Shown: piece by piece, positions 9,547 through 19,600 of the stretch | Layout of the letters: the number at the start of each line of letters is the position of its first letter | Numbering within the stretch: position 1 is the first letter of the stretch | DNA from: Tubiluchus corallicola | Lineage: Eukaryota; Priapulida; Priapulimorpha; Priapulimorphida; Tubiluchidae | DNA length: 50,213 nucleotides | NCBI GenBank assembly: GCA_030141605.1 | Contig: JAQGDQ010000423.1 | Location: 86,177-136,389, forward strand | Direction of reading: 5' to 3' | Program-made: the position numbers and the translations under genes | Notes under the pieces: generated by a model | Told to the model about the DNA's origin: nothing | The model's database searches: none | What the model saw: the letters and a program-made list of their open reading frames with translations, nothing else

Positions 9547-12218
9547 CTGACAGTAAATGAAATATTAGCGAAAAAAGCTTTTCACAGTTCGACTAAACTC
9601 AAAACACCGAATTTGAAATACGGTTTAAGACTTTTATGTTAAATTCAAATTTACTGAAATTCTCTGAAACACTTAATCCAGGGGTGTGCAAATTATCTGA
9701 CTAGCCGGGCCACATTAAACTTTCCCACAATTTCTGCGGGCCACAGGCAGTTTGGTCAAGGAGCCAAGTACATTAGGACCTAATAACCATTTTTCTGCAT
9801 CTGACCTGCGTACATCATTACTACTACACTCAAGAAACTATTTTAGAAGTTATTAAAATTTATATTACAAACCATATATTTCTGCTTTCAGGACACATAG
9901 TGGTAATTTCATTACAATGCAGATTAGTAATGTGTATCACACAGTCTGTGTAGTACAGTGACATTAAGCTGCAACCGTCTTGTAAGGGTTAATGGCATCC
10001 GATCTAGTAGAAAAAACTACCCGCACTATCTTTGGGATCGTGACCCGGACTTCAGCTGGATACACTCAATTAATCGCCCGGGCCGCACTTTCATTAGGTT
10101 GACAAATCTCTTCGCGGGCCGCACAAATTATCTCGGCGGGCCGCAATTTGCACACCCCGGACTTAGAGCTAACCAGTAAAGCTAACCTCATTTTGCCCAA
10201 AAGTTGTCATATTTGTTTCTATGTTTCCATGTGGAGCTGTACCATGACTCAACGCTTTAGAATCATCCTAAAAGATACAATAAGCCTTTATAAGTAGAAT
10301 AAATAATATAATGGCACCAAATGCGGATCCAGCAAGGACAAACTCATTTCAAGAATTTTCTGTTCAATCTGATGCGGAACAATCTGCAGGTGATATATTT
10401 TTATTAATTTCAATAAAGTTCTTAAATTAACACGATATAGCAGGATACAATATCAGGACAATTACATAATTTATGCATCAAAAGTAGGGATTGGGGTTGC
10501 TTCACAACAAGTAACGCTAACCAGCCAATCAGCGTCTGAAGCCAGGTGCATTCCATAATACTGTAATGTATTGTACGTTCTCATGCAAAATTGTTTGTTG
10601 ATACTTGGTGAAAGGTGTTCAGGCACTTCTTCTGCATTCTTATAAAATAATTGCATGTTACTGATTAGTAATATACACTTTTGGGTAAATTGGCTTCTAA
10701 ATGTAAGTCTGTGTTTATTTGTGGGTGTGTGCTTGTGCGTGCATGCATGAGGGTATGTGTGTGCGTGGATGTGTGTGCATGTGTGTAAAGAAAACTAATA
10801 TTCAATATTAATGCTTAATAACAAATGGCTATTTGCTTATTTACAAGATTCTGTTTTAGTAACACACCACAAGAAGTTATTGTCAAATGTGCAAAAGCCA
10901 ATGCGGTCCTGCTAAAAAGTAACTATGTAGTTAAAGGGTAAAGAATAGGTTGAACCACTACAATTCAGACCACTAGCTTTTCACAACTACTTACCAGAAC
11001 GAACTGTGTTAAAGTGTATGTTCTTTACATTTTTTAATGTTAGTGCACATCTTAATTTATAGTAAGTCTATTTATAGTCCAAGGTTTAACTTAATTACAT
11101 GTAATTATTTTACTTAGGATATTGCTTACTTACATTCACTTTTTTGTACATTTTTAGAACTGGTTTGAAGCTAAAGCAGTTATAATTCCAAACTGTCAGC
11201 CTGTCCACTTTATTTTTAAATCATTTTTTTAATCAGCATCGCTTATTCATATTTGACTTAAAATAGACGTAGTTTGTCTTGACTCTACTTCTTATGTTGT
11301 ATACTGACTGACAAATCTTATGATGTACTACTGATCTTTATGAACCACTGTAGCTATAATTCAATAATCTTCAATAAAAACATCTCCATTAATATTGGAC
11401 TTCTGACATCTTTGAATTGGGTAATAAATAAAAATAAAATCAACGTGCACTAATGTAACGGTTGAAGTAAACTGTTGTATCATTCACGACAGATCCATAT
11501 ATTCAAAAACTGATCCTGCCCTTTATAAATTTAGGTTGTGAAAACAGCATTCATATACTTATAACAAGCAAGTACTCTGTAAACATATTTAGGGTTAGGG
11601 AGACAAAAGCATTATTGTAAATATGGAGCAGACAAGACAACACAAGTATAATAATGAGGGCCAGACAGACATGTCACGTACTAATTTTCTATGTACATAA
11701 CCTGCCACAATTATTCATTAAGCAGTAAAACAGGTTTGCACAGAGCAGAGAGGCACAATGTCTCAGATGAATGTTTATTCTACCTTACAGATTAAGCATA
11801 TTGCAGGTTTTAAACTGGTCCATTAATTGTTAAAAATATTCATTTCACTATTCACTTTACTCTGCTGAGAAGTCTGGAAGAGGAAGCAATCATACCGAGT
11901 AGTCTATGGTTACAAAGTCTGGAAGAAGAAGCAATCGTACCAAGTAGTCTATGGTTACAAAGTCTGGAAGAGGAAGCAATCACACCAAGTCTATGGTTAC
12001 AAACCCACATGAAAAACACTTACAAGCCACATGACTGTGACTAGGAAGAAAAATGCTTGGAGTAAACAAACAAGTCATCCAAAAGTACATTGCACAGATT
12101 AAAACTATTCCTCAAATGAAGTATAGTATATGGCCAGATTCAACTACTACTACCTCTACTACTACTACTACTGATACTACCTATACTACTACTACTACTA
12201 CTACTACTATGACTACTG

Positions 12219-12249
<31 letters not shown>

Positions 12250-15200
12250 GACTACTACTACCTATACTACTACTACTACTACTACAACTACTACTACTAC
12301 TACTACTGTTGCTACTACTACTACTACTATTACTTACAATTAAATTTTGAAATGCTATAAATTTAAAAACTTTGCAGACATCTTTTTATTGTGCCACTGT
12401 ATACAGATTTGCATGAAAGACTAAAACCACACTTTTTTATACACTAGTGACACCACAGAACTCCAAATACACAAATGTGTTTCTGAATGTCAATTTTCAC
12501 TGCCAAAAAACACGAACAACCTTCCCAGTTCTCACCTTTGTGATAAATTTCGGGTTGACATGAATGCTGGTTTGCGTTGGCGGTTCGGCTGTGATGGGCC
12601 ACGCCGGATCTATCTGGTTGACGCGGAAATCAATTGCATATAATTTCTTATTGCTAAAAATACCGGCCCAAGTTTGTCGCAGTTTATACATTGCTTGCCG
12701 TGTTTCTTCATTCACCTACAAATTCAAAATCAAAAAACTGACTAATACATTAAAAAACAACAAGTGTTTGTTGCGTATAAGACAGGGGTGTGCAAATTAT
12801 CTGACTAGCCGGGCCACATTAAACATTCCCGCAATTCCTGTGGGCCACACGCAGTTTGGTCAAGGAGCCAAGTACAGTAGGACGTGATAACGATTTTTCT
12901 GCATCTGATCTGTCACATCATTACCACTGCGCTACTACACTCAAAAAACTATTTTAGAAATTATTAAAATTTATATTAAAAACCAAACATTTCGTCATGT
13001 CCGACAGTGACATTAAGTGACAACGGTCTTGTAAGGGTTAATGCCATCCGATCAAGAGGAAAAAACTACCCGCACTATCTTTGCGATATTGGCGCGGACT
13101 TCAGCTGGATCGCATGGGCCGCACTTTCATTACGTTGACAAACCTCTTCGCGGGATGCACAAGATCTCTCGGCGGGCCGCAGTTTGCACACCCCTGGTAT
13201 AAGACATCTAAATTACGTAGTATTCAACGTGTAATTGTGTTTGAATTCTAAATTAAAATAATAAATACGTTTTCAACACTTTTCTTTGTCAGTTGTCACA
13301 CTAATTGTAAACCAAGTTAGTTTATAATGAATTAGTATAAAAAACACGTATTAACTGTCACATTTCAATACGGTGAAAATGCCTTGTATTCTTTCTGAGA
13401 TAAAGCACTTATGTTTACATTAATGATAAGCTCTATATTACCGCATGCGAATGTTCCATTCAAGACCTTCACCACAATATTATTTTTCAAATTTAACACT
13501 AAATTACAACATACTGATACTAATCATGAAACGATTGTATACGTTGTATAATGAAACATTTAAGAATGCTGAACATTCGGCAGTTCTAATCAATTTCTGC
13601 ATTATAGCACTTTTTCAGTATTCATTATTTCTCAATCTAAATGATTTAGAAAAGCATGTTTTACCTTTTCAAAGACAGAAACGAAATTGGATACTATATT
13701 CTGCTGGAAAAGGTTGAGGTAGTTGCTGTCTTTTACATTTTTTATGATCGAATCAATCAGATAAAGATACGTAAGTCTCAAAGTTGGTTGCACCTGTAAT
13801 TAAAAAACGATGTTTGTTAATGCCTTAATTATAAACAGATTTATGAAAAAAATCAAAAATATAAATTATCTAGCAGCCTCACTAACCTGCCAAATTAAAT
13901 CAGAAGCAACTGTACACGTGCTGACTTACTTATTTATCTCTAAGTAGTTCATACGTTTTATTATCATATGCAGTCTCATAACTTTACAAGGAACAGACAA
14001 ATCAATGCTTAATTACAATACGTCTTTAACTAACTCCATCAATTTTAAAACCCAGTATACTTTTTGGGTGTATAGATTATACGTAGCTGGAATCTATCAC
14101 ACATTTCTTACAAAGAACATTTTAAACAAAATGACTACAGAAAGCAAACAAAAACTGAAGATACAAATTATTATAGTAATGATAAAAAGTTCACACTCAT
14201 CAGTACATAATCATGCATCTGATATACAACCCCTTTTAGTATGTTTTTGTAAATCAGTTGAATATGACGATGATCTGTACACTAAACATGAGACAACAAC
14301 TGTTTGTTTTAAAAGTCAACAACTGCGGCTTAAATCATTGATTAGCAAGTCTAAATAAAGAAAAGGCTAGCCTCATAATAGTAAAATAGATCTGTAAATT
14401 TGAGTCATGTAACAGGTTTGCATAGAAAACTGGCCTTACATAAATACATCACCGGCAGGGAACAATTGTCAATTATTAATTTACGTACAGCATTAGAAAT
14501 TTACCACATACACACAATCATACTAAATACATTATTGCGATTTCTAAGTTCTAAGTTTATTAGTCCATGTAAAGTGGTCTCAGAAGCTACCAAGTTTTAC
14601 ATGTACATCGCCACGAAATCCAACATCACACTGGTACAAATGATGCCGTTTCATTTAAGACAAAATTGGTGTCATTATACTATTCTCAGCACATTTTATA
14701 CATACACAGCACCCACTGAGGGAGTTACTACACTCACATACTAGCTAGAATAATACAATACCATTTGAACAACATACAGAAATATGTTACATGCCACAAG
14801 ATTATTTGAAGAACAATATTTAAGTATGCTTACAGCAGTTATAGGCTAAAAAAATTAGGCAATAAAATGTGCGTACGTAATTGTTATAACATCACAATTC
14901 TAAATTTATAATGATTAATAGTAATAAATGCTAAAGTTATGACATTAGTACAACACTACTAAATTGCCAGGAGACCTAAGCAGTGGACTTCTGTAAGGTA
15001 CTTGCAAAGTACATGCCACTAAAAATCTTAACCTAAAATATTAAACCTTATCAAGATCTTAACTTAGTCCCCCGATTAGTGGCCATAGATGAGGCATCAT
15101 GTTTTTTCCTCTACTGCAAAGTTAAACAATGCTACGTTTGGGCTTCAAATGGATGGGTGAGTGGTTCTATACAGTTCAGTAACCAAAACTCACAACTATA

Positions 15201-16458
15201 TCTCTTGTTCAGGTGATACTCTTGAAGTGATTACTGTACTTCTGGTAGAACAACATGAGGAGATACCATTAGTAAGTATCAAAAGTCATAACTGGGCACC
15301 CTTTAATTATACAACCAGAGTCACTTAAACTCACTGCTATGTATAAAATTTAAGTTTCATTTAATTTCAATGACCAGGGCAGTCAGGCTGGCCTCAAAAA
15401 ACTGTTTCTGTATCACCTCATGAGCTTAAAAGATGACAGTAGACAGGAAAGAAAATTTTTTTCAAGACTTTGTGAATGTTTAAATCTGAACTGAGGAACA
15501 TTTAAAATAAGCTCAAATCAAAATTTGTTTATCCCCACTGGTTAGTAGAAATTTTTTAAATGTTCATATTTTAAGCTGTCTTTTTTAAATTTTGTTTCAC
15601 ATTACTAAATTATTATATAATTATCGATTATCTTATAGTCTCTTTTTTGCGGTACGAACATATGTTCAAACGATTATGGTATAAGAGGCAACACTACTCA
15701 GCCGTTAATATGCTGATTTGGTGGAAAATACAAAAACCTTTTAGCTTCCAATATAATGATCAGGACCATATAAAACGGCAACACTGACCTACAGCTAGCC
15801 ATAGAAAAACATGGCTGCATCCTCCCAAAACAATGATGTTATAATAACTACCACGCTTTACGTTTTAAATTTTAAAAAATATGTCATACATGACTTATTC
15901 ACAAATCTCTGAACTCTTTTGTCAGCTTTGTCACAAAATTATCTAGGGTATGGTTCCCGTGCAGGAACAAACGTACAAGTTCATTTAATGCAAAACTATA
16001 AACATTGATGTTAAAAGAGTGCAGAGATTTGTGAATAAGTCATGTCTGGCATATTTTTAAAGAGCTTTAAATAGTATTAACTATGTTACACTTGTTACAT
16101 AGTAATGTTCATAATTATTGCAACATTTTTTGTACATTGTTGTAATCATTGTTGTGCATCTGTCTAGCGTTCGCTCCCACCAGGGGAGAACATATATCAG
16201 TTGTAAAACTGTCTGTTCCAAACCAAGATGTTACATGTTCAATATGTTCAAACCAAAAAAGTATGCTTTTCAGTCTATATCTACATTTGTCAAACTGATA
16301 CTTACTTTTTGTAAATACGTTTCTATGACCTTGACAATATCTTCGGCATATTGTGCGCTGTCCTCAGCTAACATTGTCAACATATTGATGTGAGGTTTAC
16401 TATTGAAAGTCAGATCAGCTAAAGAAGTCTCATACTCTTCCCTCACAGCTTCGGCCAT
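9328..16458 (-). CDS. PCF11: PCF11, pre-mRNA cleavage and transcription termination factor (5' exons)
   Basis: PCF11 is a subunit of cleavage factor II. It binds the RNA polymerase II CTD through an N-terminal CID and couples 3'-end processing to termination in the nucleus. Four minus-strand exons join in phase 0 with GT-AG introns: 16458-16306, 13793-13665, 12715-12536, 9546-9328. Together they encode ~227 aa: the whole CID (SLADLTFNSKPHINMLT, YLIDSIIKNV, ETRQAMYKLRQTW, LYAIDFRVNQIDPAWP, SIHVNPKF), a Pro/Ser linker and a Gln/Lys/Glu coiled coil as in vertebrate PCF11. The rest of this normally >1000-residue protein is not found to the left, where only the DEG/ENaC array lies. Either the gene continues left of position 1, with the channel genes nested in an intron, or this is a truncated copy. 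The frames are clean. Confidence 0.88.
9679..10160 (+). mobile_element. hAT-like non-autonomous element, copy 1
   Basis: Terminal inverted repeats CAGGGGTGTGCAAATT and AATTTGCACACCCCGG. Flanking 8-mers ACTTAATC and ACTTAGAG agree at 5 of 8, as expected for an aged 8-bp target duplication. No transposase frame. Same family as 12783-13196 and 34194-34642. Confidence 0.8.
10311..10389 (+). CDS. SGSM3: Candidate first coding exon of SGSM3 (preferred)
   Basis: ATG followed by 26 codons (MAPNADPARTNSFQEFSVQS then DAEQSA) ending one base into a codon at a good donor, GCAG|GTGATA. The next SGSM3 exon at 19416 begins with two bases, so the join gives GCC (Ala) and reads on into [10 protein letters not shown]. 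The composition (Ser, Gln, Asp-rich) resembles the next exon. Against it: the intron would be 9 kb, would contain the 5' end of PCF11 on the other strand, and the phase match has a one in three chance. The alternative is 18102-18171. Confidence 0.42.
10680..10800. repeat. GT-rich simple sequence
   Basis: Imperfect TG-rich tract with TGTGTGTG and TGCATG blocks in PCF11 intron 3. Apart from the hAT-like element, the SGSM3 candidate exon, the 45-bp repeat and the ACT tract, the rest of intron 9547-12535 shows nothing recognisable. Confidence 0.6.
11871..12003 (+). repeat. 45-bp tandem repeat, three copies
   Basis: Units starting AGTCTGGAAGA at 11871, 11916 and 11961, each ending TAGTCTATGGTTACAA. 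The last unit is slightly shortened. Confidence 0.9.
12143..12333 (+). repeat. ACT trinucleotide microsatellite
   Basis: Long interrupted (ACT)n tract. It creates a spurious poly-Thr reading frame. Confidence 0.95.
12536..12715 (-). CDS. PCF11: PCF11 exon 3: C-terminal half of the CID
   Basis: 60 codons, phase 0 on both sides (acceptor TTTGTAG before 12715, donor AAG|GTGAGA at 12535). Encodes VNEETRQAMYKLRQTW, KKLYAIDFRVN, DPAWP and IHVNPKFITK, the most conserved stretch of PCF11. Confidence 0.93.
12783..13196 (+). mobile_element. hAT-like non-autonomous element with perfect 8-bp target duplication
   Basis: Inverted termini CAGGGGTGTGCAAA and TTTGCACACCCCTG. Both flanks are exactly GTATAAGA (12775-12782 and 13197-13204). 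It sits in PCF11 intron 2 and has no transposase frame. This is the best preserved copy of the family. Confidence 0.92.
13665..13793 (-). CDS. PCF11: PCF11 exon 2: middle of the CID
   Basis: 43 codons between acceptor TTACAG and donor AAG|GTAAAA. Encodes VQPTLRLTYLYLIDSIIKNV and then a Tyr-Leu...Phe segment ending VSVFEK. This matches the CID helix that reads (V)MYLMDSIVKNVG in the vertebrate protein. Too short and AT-rich to stand out without its neighbours. Confidence 0.88.
13794..15020. other. PCF11 intron 1, left part, no recognisable content
   Basis: AT-rich. Two open frames (14005-14358 and 14400-14744) have low-complexity composition and no family resemblance. I treat them as chance. 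Confidence 0.5.
15025..15870 (+). repeat. Dispersed repeat family R1, longest copy
   Basis: The first ~480 bp (15025-15505) recur in inverted orientation at 21985-22485 with high identity (for example TGGGCTTCAAATGGATGGGT and CTCTTGAAGTGATTACTGTA). The second half (15370-15870) matches 8255-8640 and 8655-9110. No coding frame, so probably a non-autonomous transposon. Confidence 0.75.
15874..16058. mobile_element. Short MITE with ~44-bp terminal inverted repeats
   Basis: The left arm reads CATGACTTATTCACAAATCT and on to CTCTTTT. The right arm is its complement (AGATTTGTGAATAAGTCATG) with 3-4 mismatches over ~44 bp. The loop is ~95 bp. No coding potential; superfamily not determined. Confidence 0.8.
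16306..16458 (-). CDS. PCF11: PCF11 exon 1: start codon and first CID helices
   Basis: Starts ATGGCCGAAGCTG (good context, purine at -3). 51 codons including EEYETSLADLTFNSKPHINM, then LTMLAEDSAQYAEDIVKVI, ending at donor AAA|GTAAGT. Matches the PCF11 N-terminus. An in-frame upstream extension to ~16521 is hydrophobic and unlike the family. Confidence 0.92.
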
Positions 16459-16585
16459 GATGAAACTTACTACAGCAAATGCCAAGACCGCAAAGCTGTA
16501 ACAAGGTATTTCGTTTTTCAACTACTGACACAAATATTTCAAAATTAGTTTAAGAAATTCCATCTTGCGAAACAGCCTGGCAAGT

Positions 16586-16713
16586 AAAATGGCGATTTCT
16601 AAATGGCAAAAACTCCGACCTTTGTGGACTGTGCAACGATGGATCACGGACCGTGTCGAGTTCGTACACAGCAAACAACTGCGAACTGTGGTTTACGCAA
16701 ACCATTGATGGTA
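16586..16713 (+). promoter_or_regulatory. Probable promoter or first-exon region upstream of PCF11
   Basis: This CpG-bearing stretch, richer in GC than its surroundings, starts ~130 bp upstream of the PCF11 ATG. It contains AAAATGGCG, like a YY1-type initiator element. On the plus strand an ATG at 16589 opens a 39-codon frame ending in TGA just before ATG|GTAATA, and an ATG at 16603 stays open through that donor (phase 0). It could be a divergent first exon of another transcript. I do not recognise either peptide. Confidence 0.3.
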
Positions 16714-16809
16714 ATATACTCAGGCTGCCGTCGCCCCTCAGATTCAATATTAATCTTTCCTTTGTTCCTAAGCGGATGCTTCATTATTAAACCTCATATT
16801 AGTCTTTGA

Positions 16810-18100
16810 AAATCCAACAGCCCTCTAGCAGTTTTTCTAGTAGCTGAACACCCAGTGTAGAAGCGTGGAGTAGATTCTTTTTTTTTTAAATAAAATAATC
16901 ACAGTCATTAATCGTTGACCTTAAGAAAAGTGCGGATTGTAAATGCTGTACTGTTGGCACTTATCGTTAAGTATCATTAAGTTGCTAACATATTTTATCC
17001 CTCCCCGCTTTCATTAAATATTAACATCTTGGCAGTCATTGTAGTCATTACAATGTTCTGATGGCTTTTGCCAGTAGTGCAGCTTGCCAGTTGTCACACG
17101 CAAATAAAACTTGTAGTAAAAAATCATTAGTAATCTCACGATTACCAGATAATTATCGTCATATTTTTGTAATAACAATAATTGCTATTTTTGTGTAGTG
17201 TTTCCCTAGTATTATCATCATTGTACATATAAACTGCATGACTGTGTTTTTGTTTTCTACCATTATATAAGATCTGAAACCTGGAGTAGGTGCAAAGCCA
17301 TTAGCCAAAAGCCCACTAGAAAGAGGTCACTGGACAAAAGCCCACCGTTCAATTACAGATTATTAAAAAAAAAGATTGTCAGTGTCTCTAAGTCTCTAAG
17401 TCAGCACAATTGCCCATTAAGTCTAATGTAGACTTTGAATAGAATAATTCTAAAATCAAAGAAACTAGCTCTTAAAATAGATATTTTATTTATCTCCTTT
17501 TTGAATACAGTAATTAACTAATAACATCCAAGATTACATTATTAATGATGGAGAAAGGGTTGCAGTGAAACCGCTGAACACTTTTAAACGGGCAATCTCA
17601 GCAGTAATCTTAGGTGTCTGGCGCACACAGTAGAGTTCGGTGCATTGGTGATTTGACCATATGGTTCACGGACTTCTGGGCTTGCCTTGTTGGCTTGTAA
17701 CGTAACGGCTTTTACATATCTATGGCTGTGAACCCATTGACGTCATAAAAAAATAGTTCGTACATGGTAAAATTAGTGCAACATTCTGCCGTTTATGGTA
17801 TTGGTAAGGGACAGAGAAAATTGTTGCATTAAATTTGACACAACATGTTAGTTAATGCTGACTCAGCAAATGTGTCTTAGTTTAATTTGATTTAATCGCA
17901 TGACTCCTTATTTACGGTAGTTGCTCCAGTTAGTTTGAATATTGATTATGTGAACTGATATTGATGTTTGGCGTGGGCGGATAGGCGCTCTTCGGCTCTT
18001 AAGCAGAAAGTTAGAAAATGAAATTTTGTTAGTTTGCTGTTGTTGTTTCTATAAATTATTTTATTTAACACGTGTGTCTACAACTGGTTTTCATTTTTGG
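16810..18100. other. Intergenic or intronic AT-rich stretch
   Basis: No coding signal. A TGACGTCA palindrome lies at 17738-17745 and a GC-box-like GTGGGCGG near 17970. Confidence 0.5.
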
Positions 18101-18101
18101 T

Positions 18102-18171
18102 ATGGATATTGCTAGATCCGTATTTGGTGGCCGGTCTACAGAAGGATATTTGCCAGGAAAAGGGATAAAAG
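18102..18171 (+). CDS. SGSM3: Alternative candidate first coding exon of SGSM3
   Basis: ATG plus 23 codons (MDIARSVFGGRSTEGYLPGK, GIK) and one base, then a weak donor AAAG|GTCATT. Also phase 1, so also compatible with the exon at 19416. Favoured by its position between PCF11 and exon 2 and a GC-box-like motif ~130 bp upstream. Disfavoured by the poor donor and by a stop codon two codons on. Confidence 0.22.
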
Positions 18172-18789
18172 GTCATTAAATTGATTCCATCTGCTTCCTT
18201 TCACTTTCTGTCACTGAAAAAGTGTTTGGTTAAATGCTCTCAAAACCCTTTAGGAATCAAATACAAAAACCGGATATCAAAAGTTTATTTAACAACCTTT
18301 TCATTAAAACTATTTTAGTTTCTAAAATATGATATTCAGTTTCTATTGGTGAAGTATACTTTATTTGTGAAGCCTTGAGTATAAAATCAAGTACATGTCA
18401 ATGTTACATGAAACAGATTAAACCAGAAAATACAACAGACCCCACTAAACAGTGTGCCTCTAATAGAAGTGTGAATAAATATTTTGTTTTATGTTTGAAA
18501 TCAACTAGTAGCAAGGTTCGGTGTCCAATGTGTAAATGAACTGTAGAACCCTCTCATTTGTGACAGACTGACAGTTGTGTATGATTTTAAGTTACTTGGG
18601 TTGAATTTCGTCCCTTTGGCCGTGAATGATTTTATGTCATAGACTATTGTGTTCTACTTTCGCTAGCACAGTAGTGTGTTAACTAGAACTGAAAAAGTGA
18701 TGCAAAAGTTGATCTTGTAGTTGTATTGGGTATACCTTATCAATCGCTATGATAAGTTTTGTGTGACCTCTTTCTTTTTTATGCTAGTA

Positions 18790-19290
18790 CAGTCTAGCCT
18801 CGTTATCTGGCCCCTCGTTATGCCGCCAAACTCGTCTCGGCCATAGAAAGTACCAGGACAGATTTCCTGCTTTGATATTTACCTCGTTAAGTCGCCACCC
18901 TCGCTTCTCGCCCTCGCCACGTCATGCTAGGATGAGTGCTTATGTAAACTATATCGTTATGTCGCCAGACAGACAAACTCAGAGGTGAATCGATCAATAC
19001 ATATACCACGTGTCGATCAATATAACCTTGGTATGTAGACAATGCTGCTGTACTCGATAGACAGACATAATTAATCTAGTGTGTGTCTCACCAGGATTAG
19101 ATTAGGAGTGCTGTGGTTGGTTAATGCGCAGAAAAACTAAAGCGTCACCGATATATGTACATAGAGGAACACTATGTTAATCAACTATTATGTATATACA
19201 TATAGACTAACTTCGTTATATTCCCGTTATCTCGCCTCTCGCCAAAAATTTGCCCTAGATGGACAGTGGCGAGATAACGAGACTAGACTG
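18790..19290. mobile_element. pogo/Tigger-like MITE 1
   Basis: Termini CAGTCTAGCCTCGTTATCT and its near-complement, flanked by TA on both sides (18788-18789, 19291-19292). Sub-terminal repeats of the CTCGTTAT type. No transposase frame. Confidence 0.85.
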
Positions 19291-19415
19291 TAATTGACAT
19301 TCTAAAAACTTTAGGTCCTTATTCAGGTTTAACAAAGACATTAATTTACAACTTGTCAGTCTATAAGCTAGCGTAATGGCACAATCATTGCACAATTTTT
19401 ATTTTCTTGTTTTAG

Positions 19416-19600
19416 CCGAGTCATTGTATGATGAAGATGATGATGATATCCCATCTGGGACATCACCAAATGCGATCCGAGCAGCGAGACAAAGTCCTTC
19501 ACAGTCTCAGAGCAGTGGGTATACACCCAGTCCTGGTGGACCATTTAGTGCTCTTACACCATCTATGTGGCCACAAGATATACTTGCTAAGCTAGCTCAG
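19416..19600 (+). CDS. SGSM3: SGSM3 exon: acidic/Ser-rich N-terminus and [11 protein letters not shown] motif
   Basis: Acceptor TTGTTTTAG, entry two bases into a codon. Encodes [14 protein letters not shown], a Ser/Gln-rich stretch and [20 protein letters not shown], the conserved SGSM3 start region. Weak donor CAG|GTTGCT, phase 0. The ATG at 19376 is in the preceding intron and probably not used. Confidence 0.88.

Noticed and set aside
12053-12343. Poly-threonine open frame
   Set aside because: Produced by the (ACT)n microsatellite; no flanking coding signal.
14005-14744. Two open frames of ~115 codons in PCF11 intron 1
   Set aside because: AT-rich, no family resemblance, no splice or promoter context.
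16118-16393. Plus-strand open frame of 91 codons
   Set aside because: Overlaps PCF11 exon 1 antisense; no resemblance to any family.
19376-19415. ATG at 19376 as SGSM3 start
   Set aside because: The ATG and the following 13 codons fall in a pyrimidine-rich acceptor tract ending TTGTTTTAG, so they are probably intronic.
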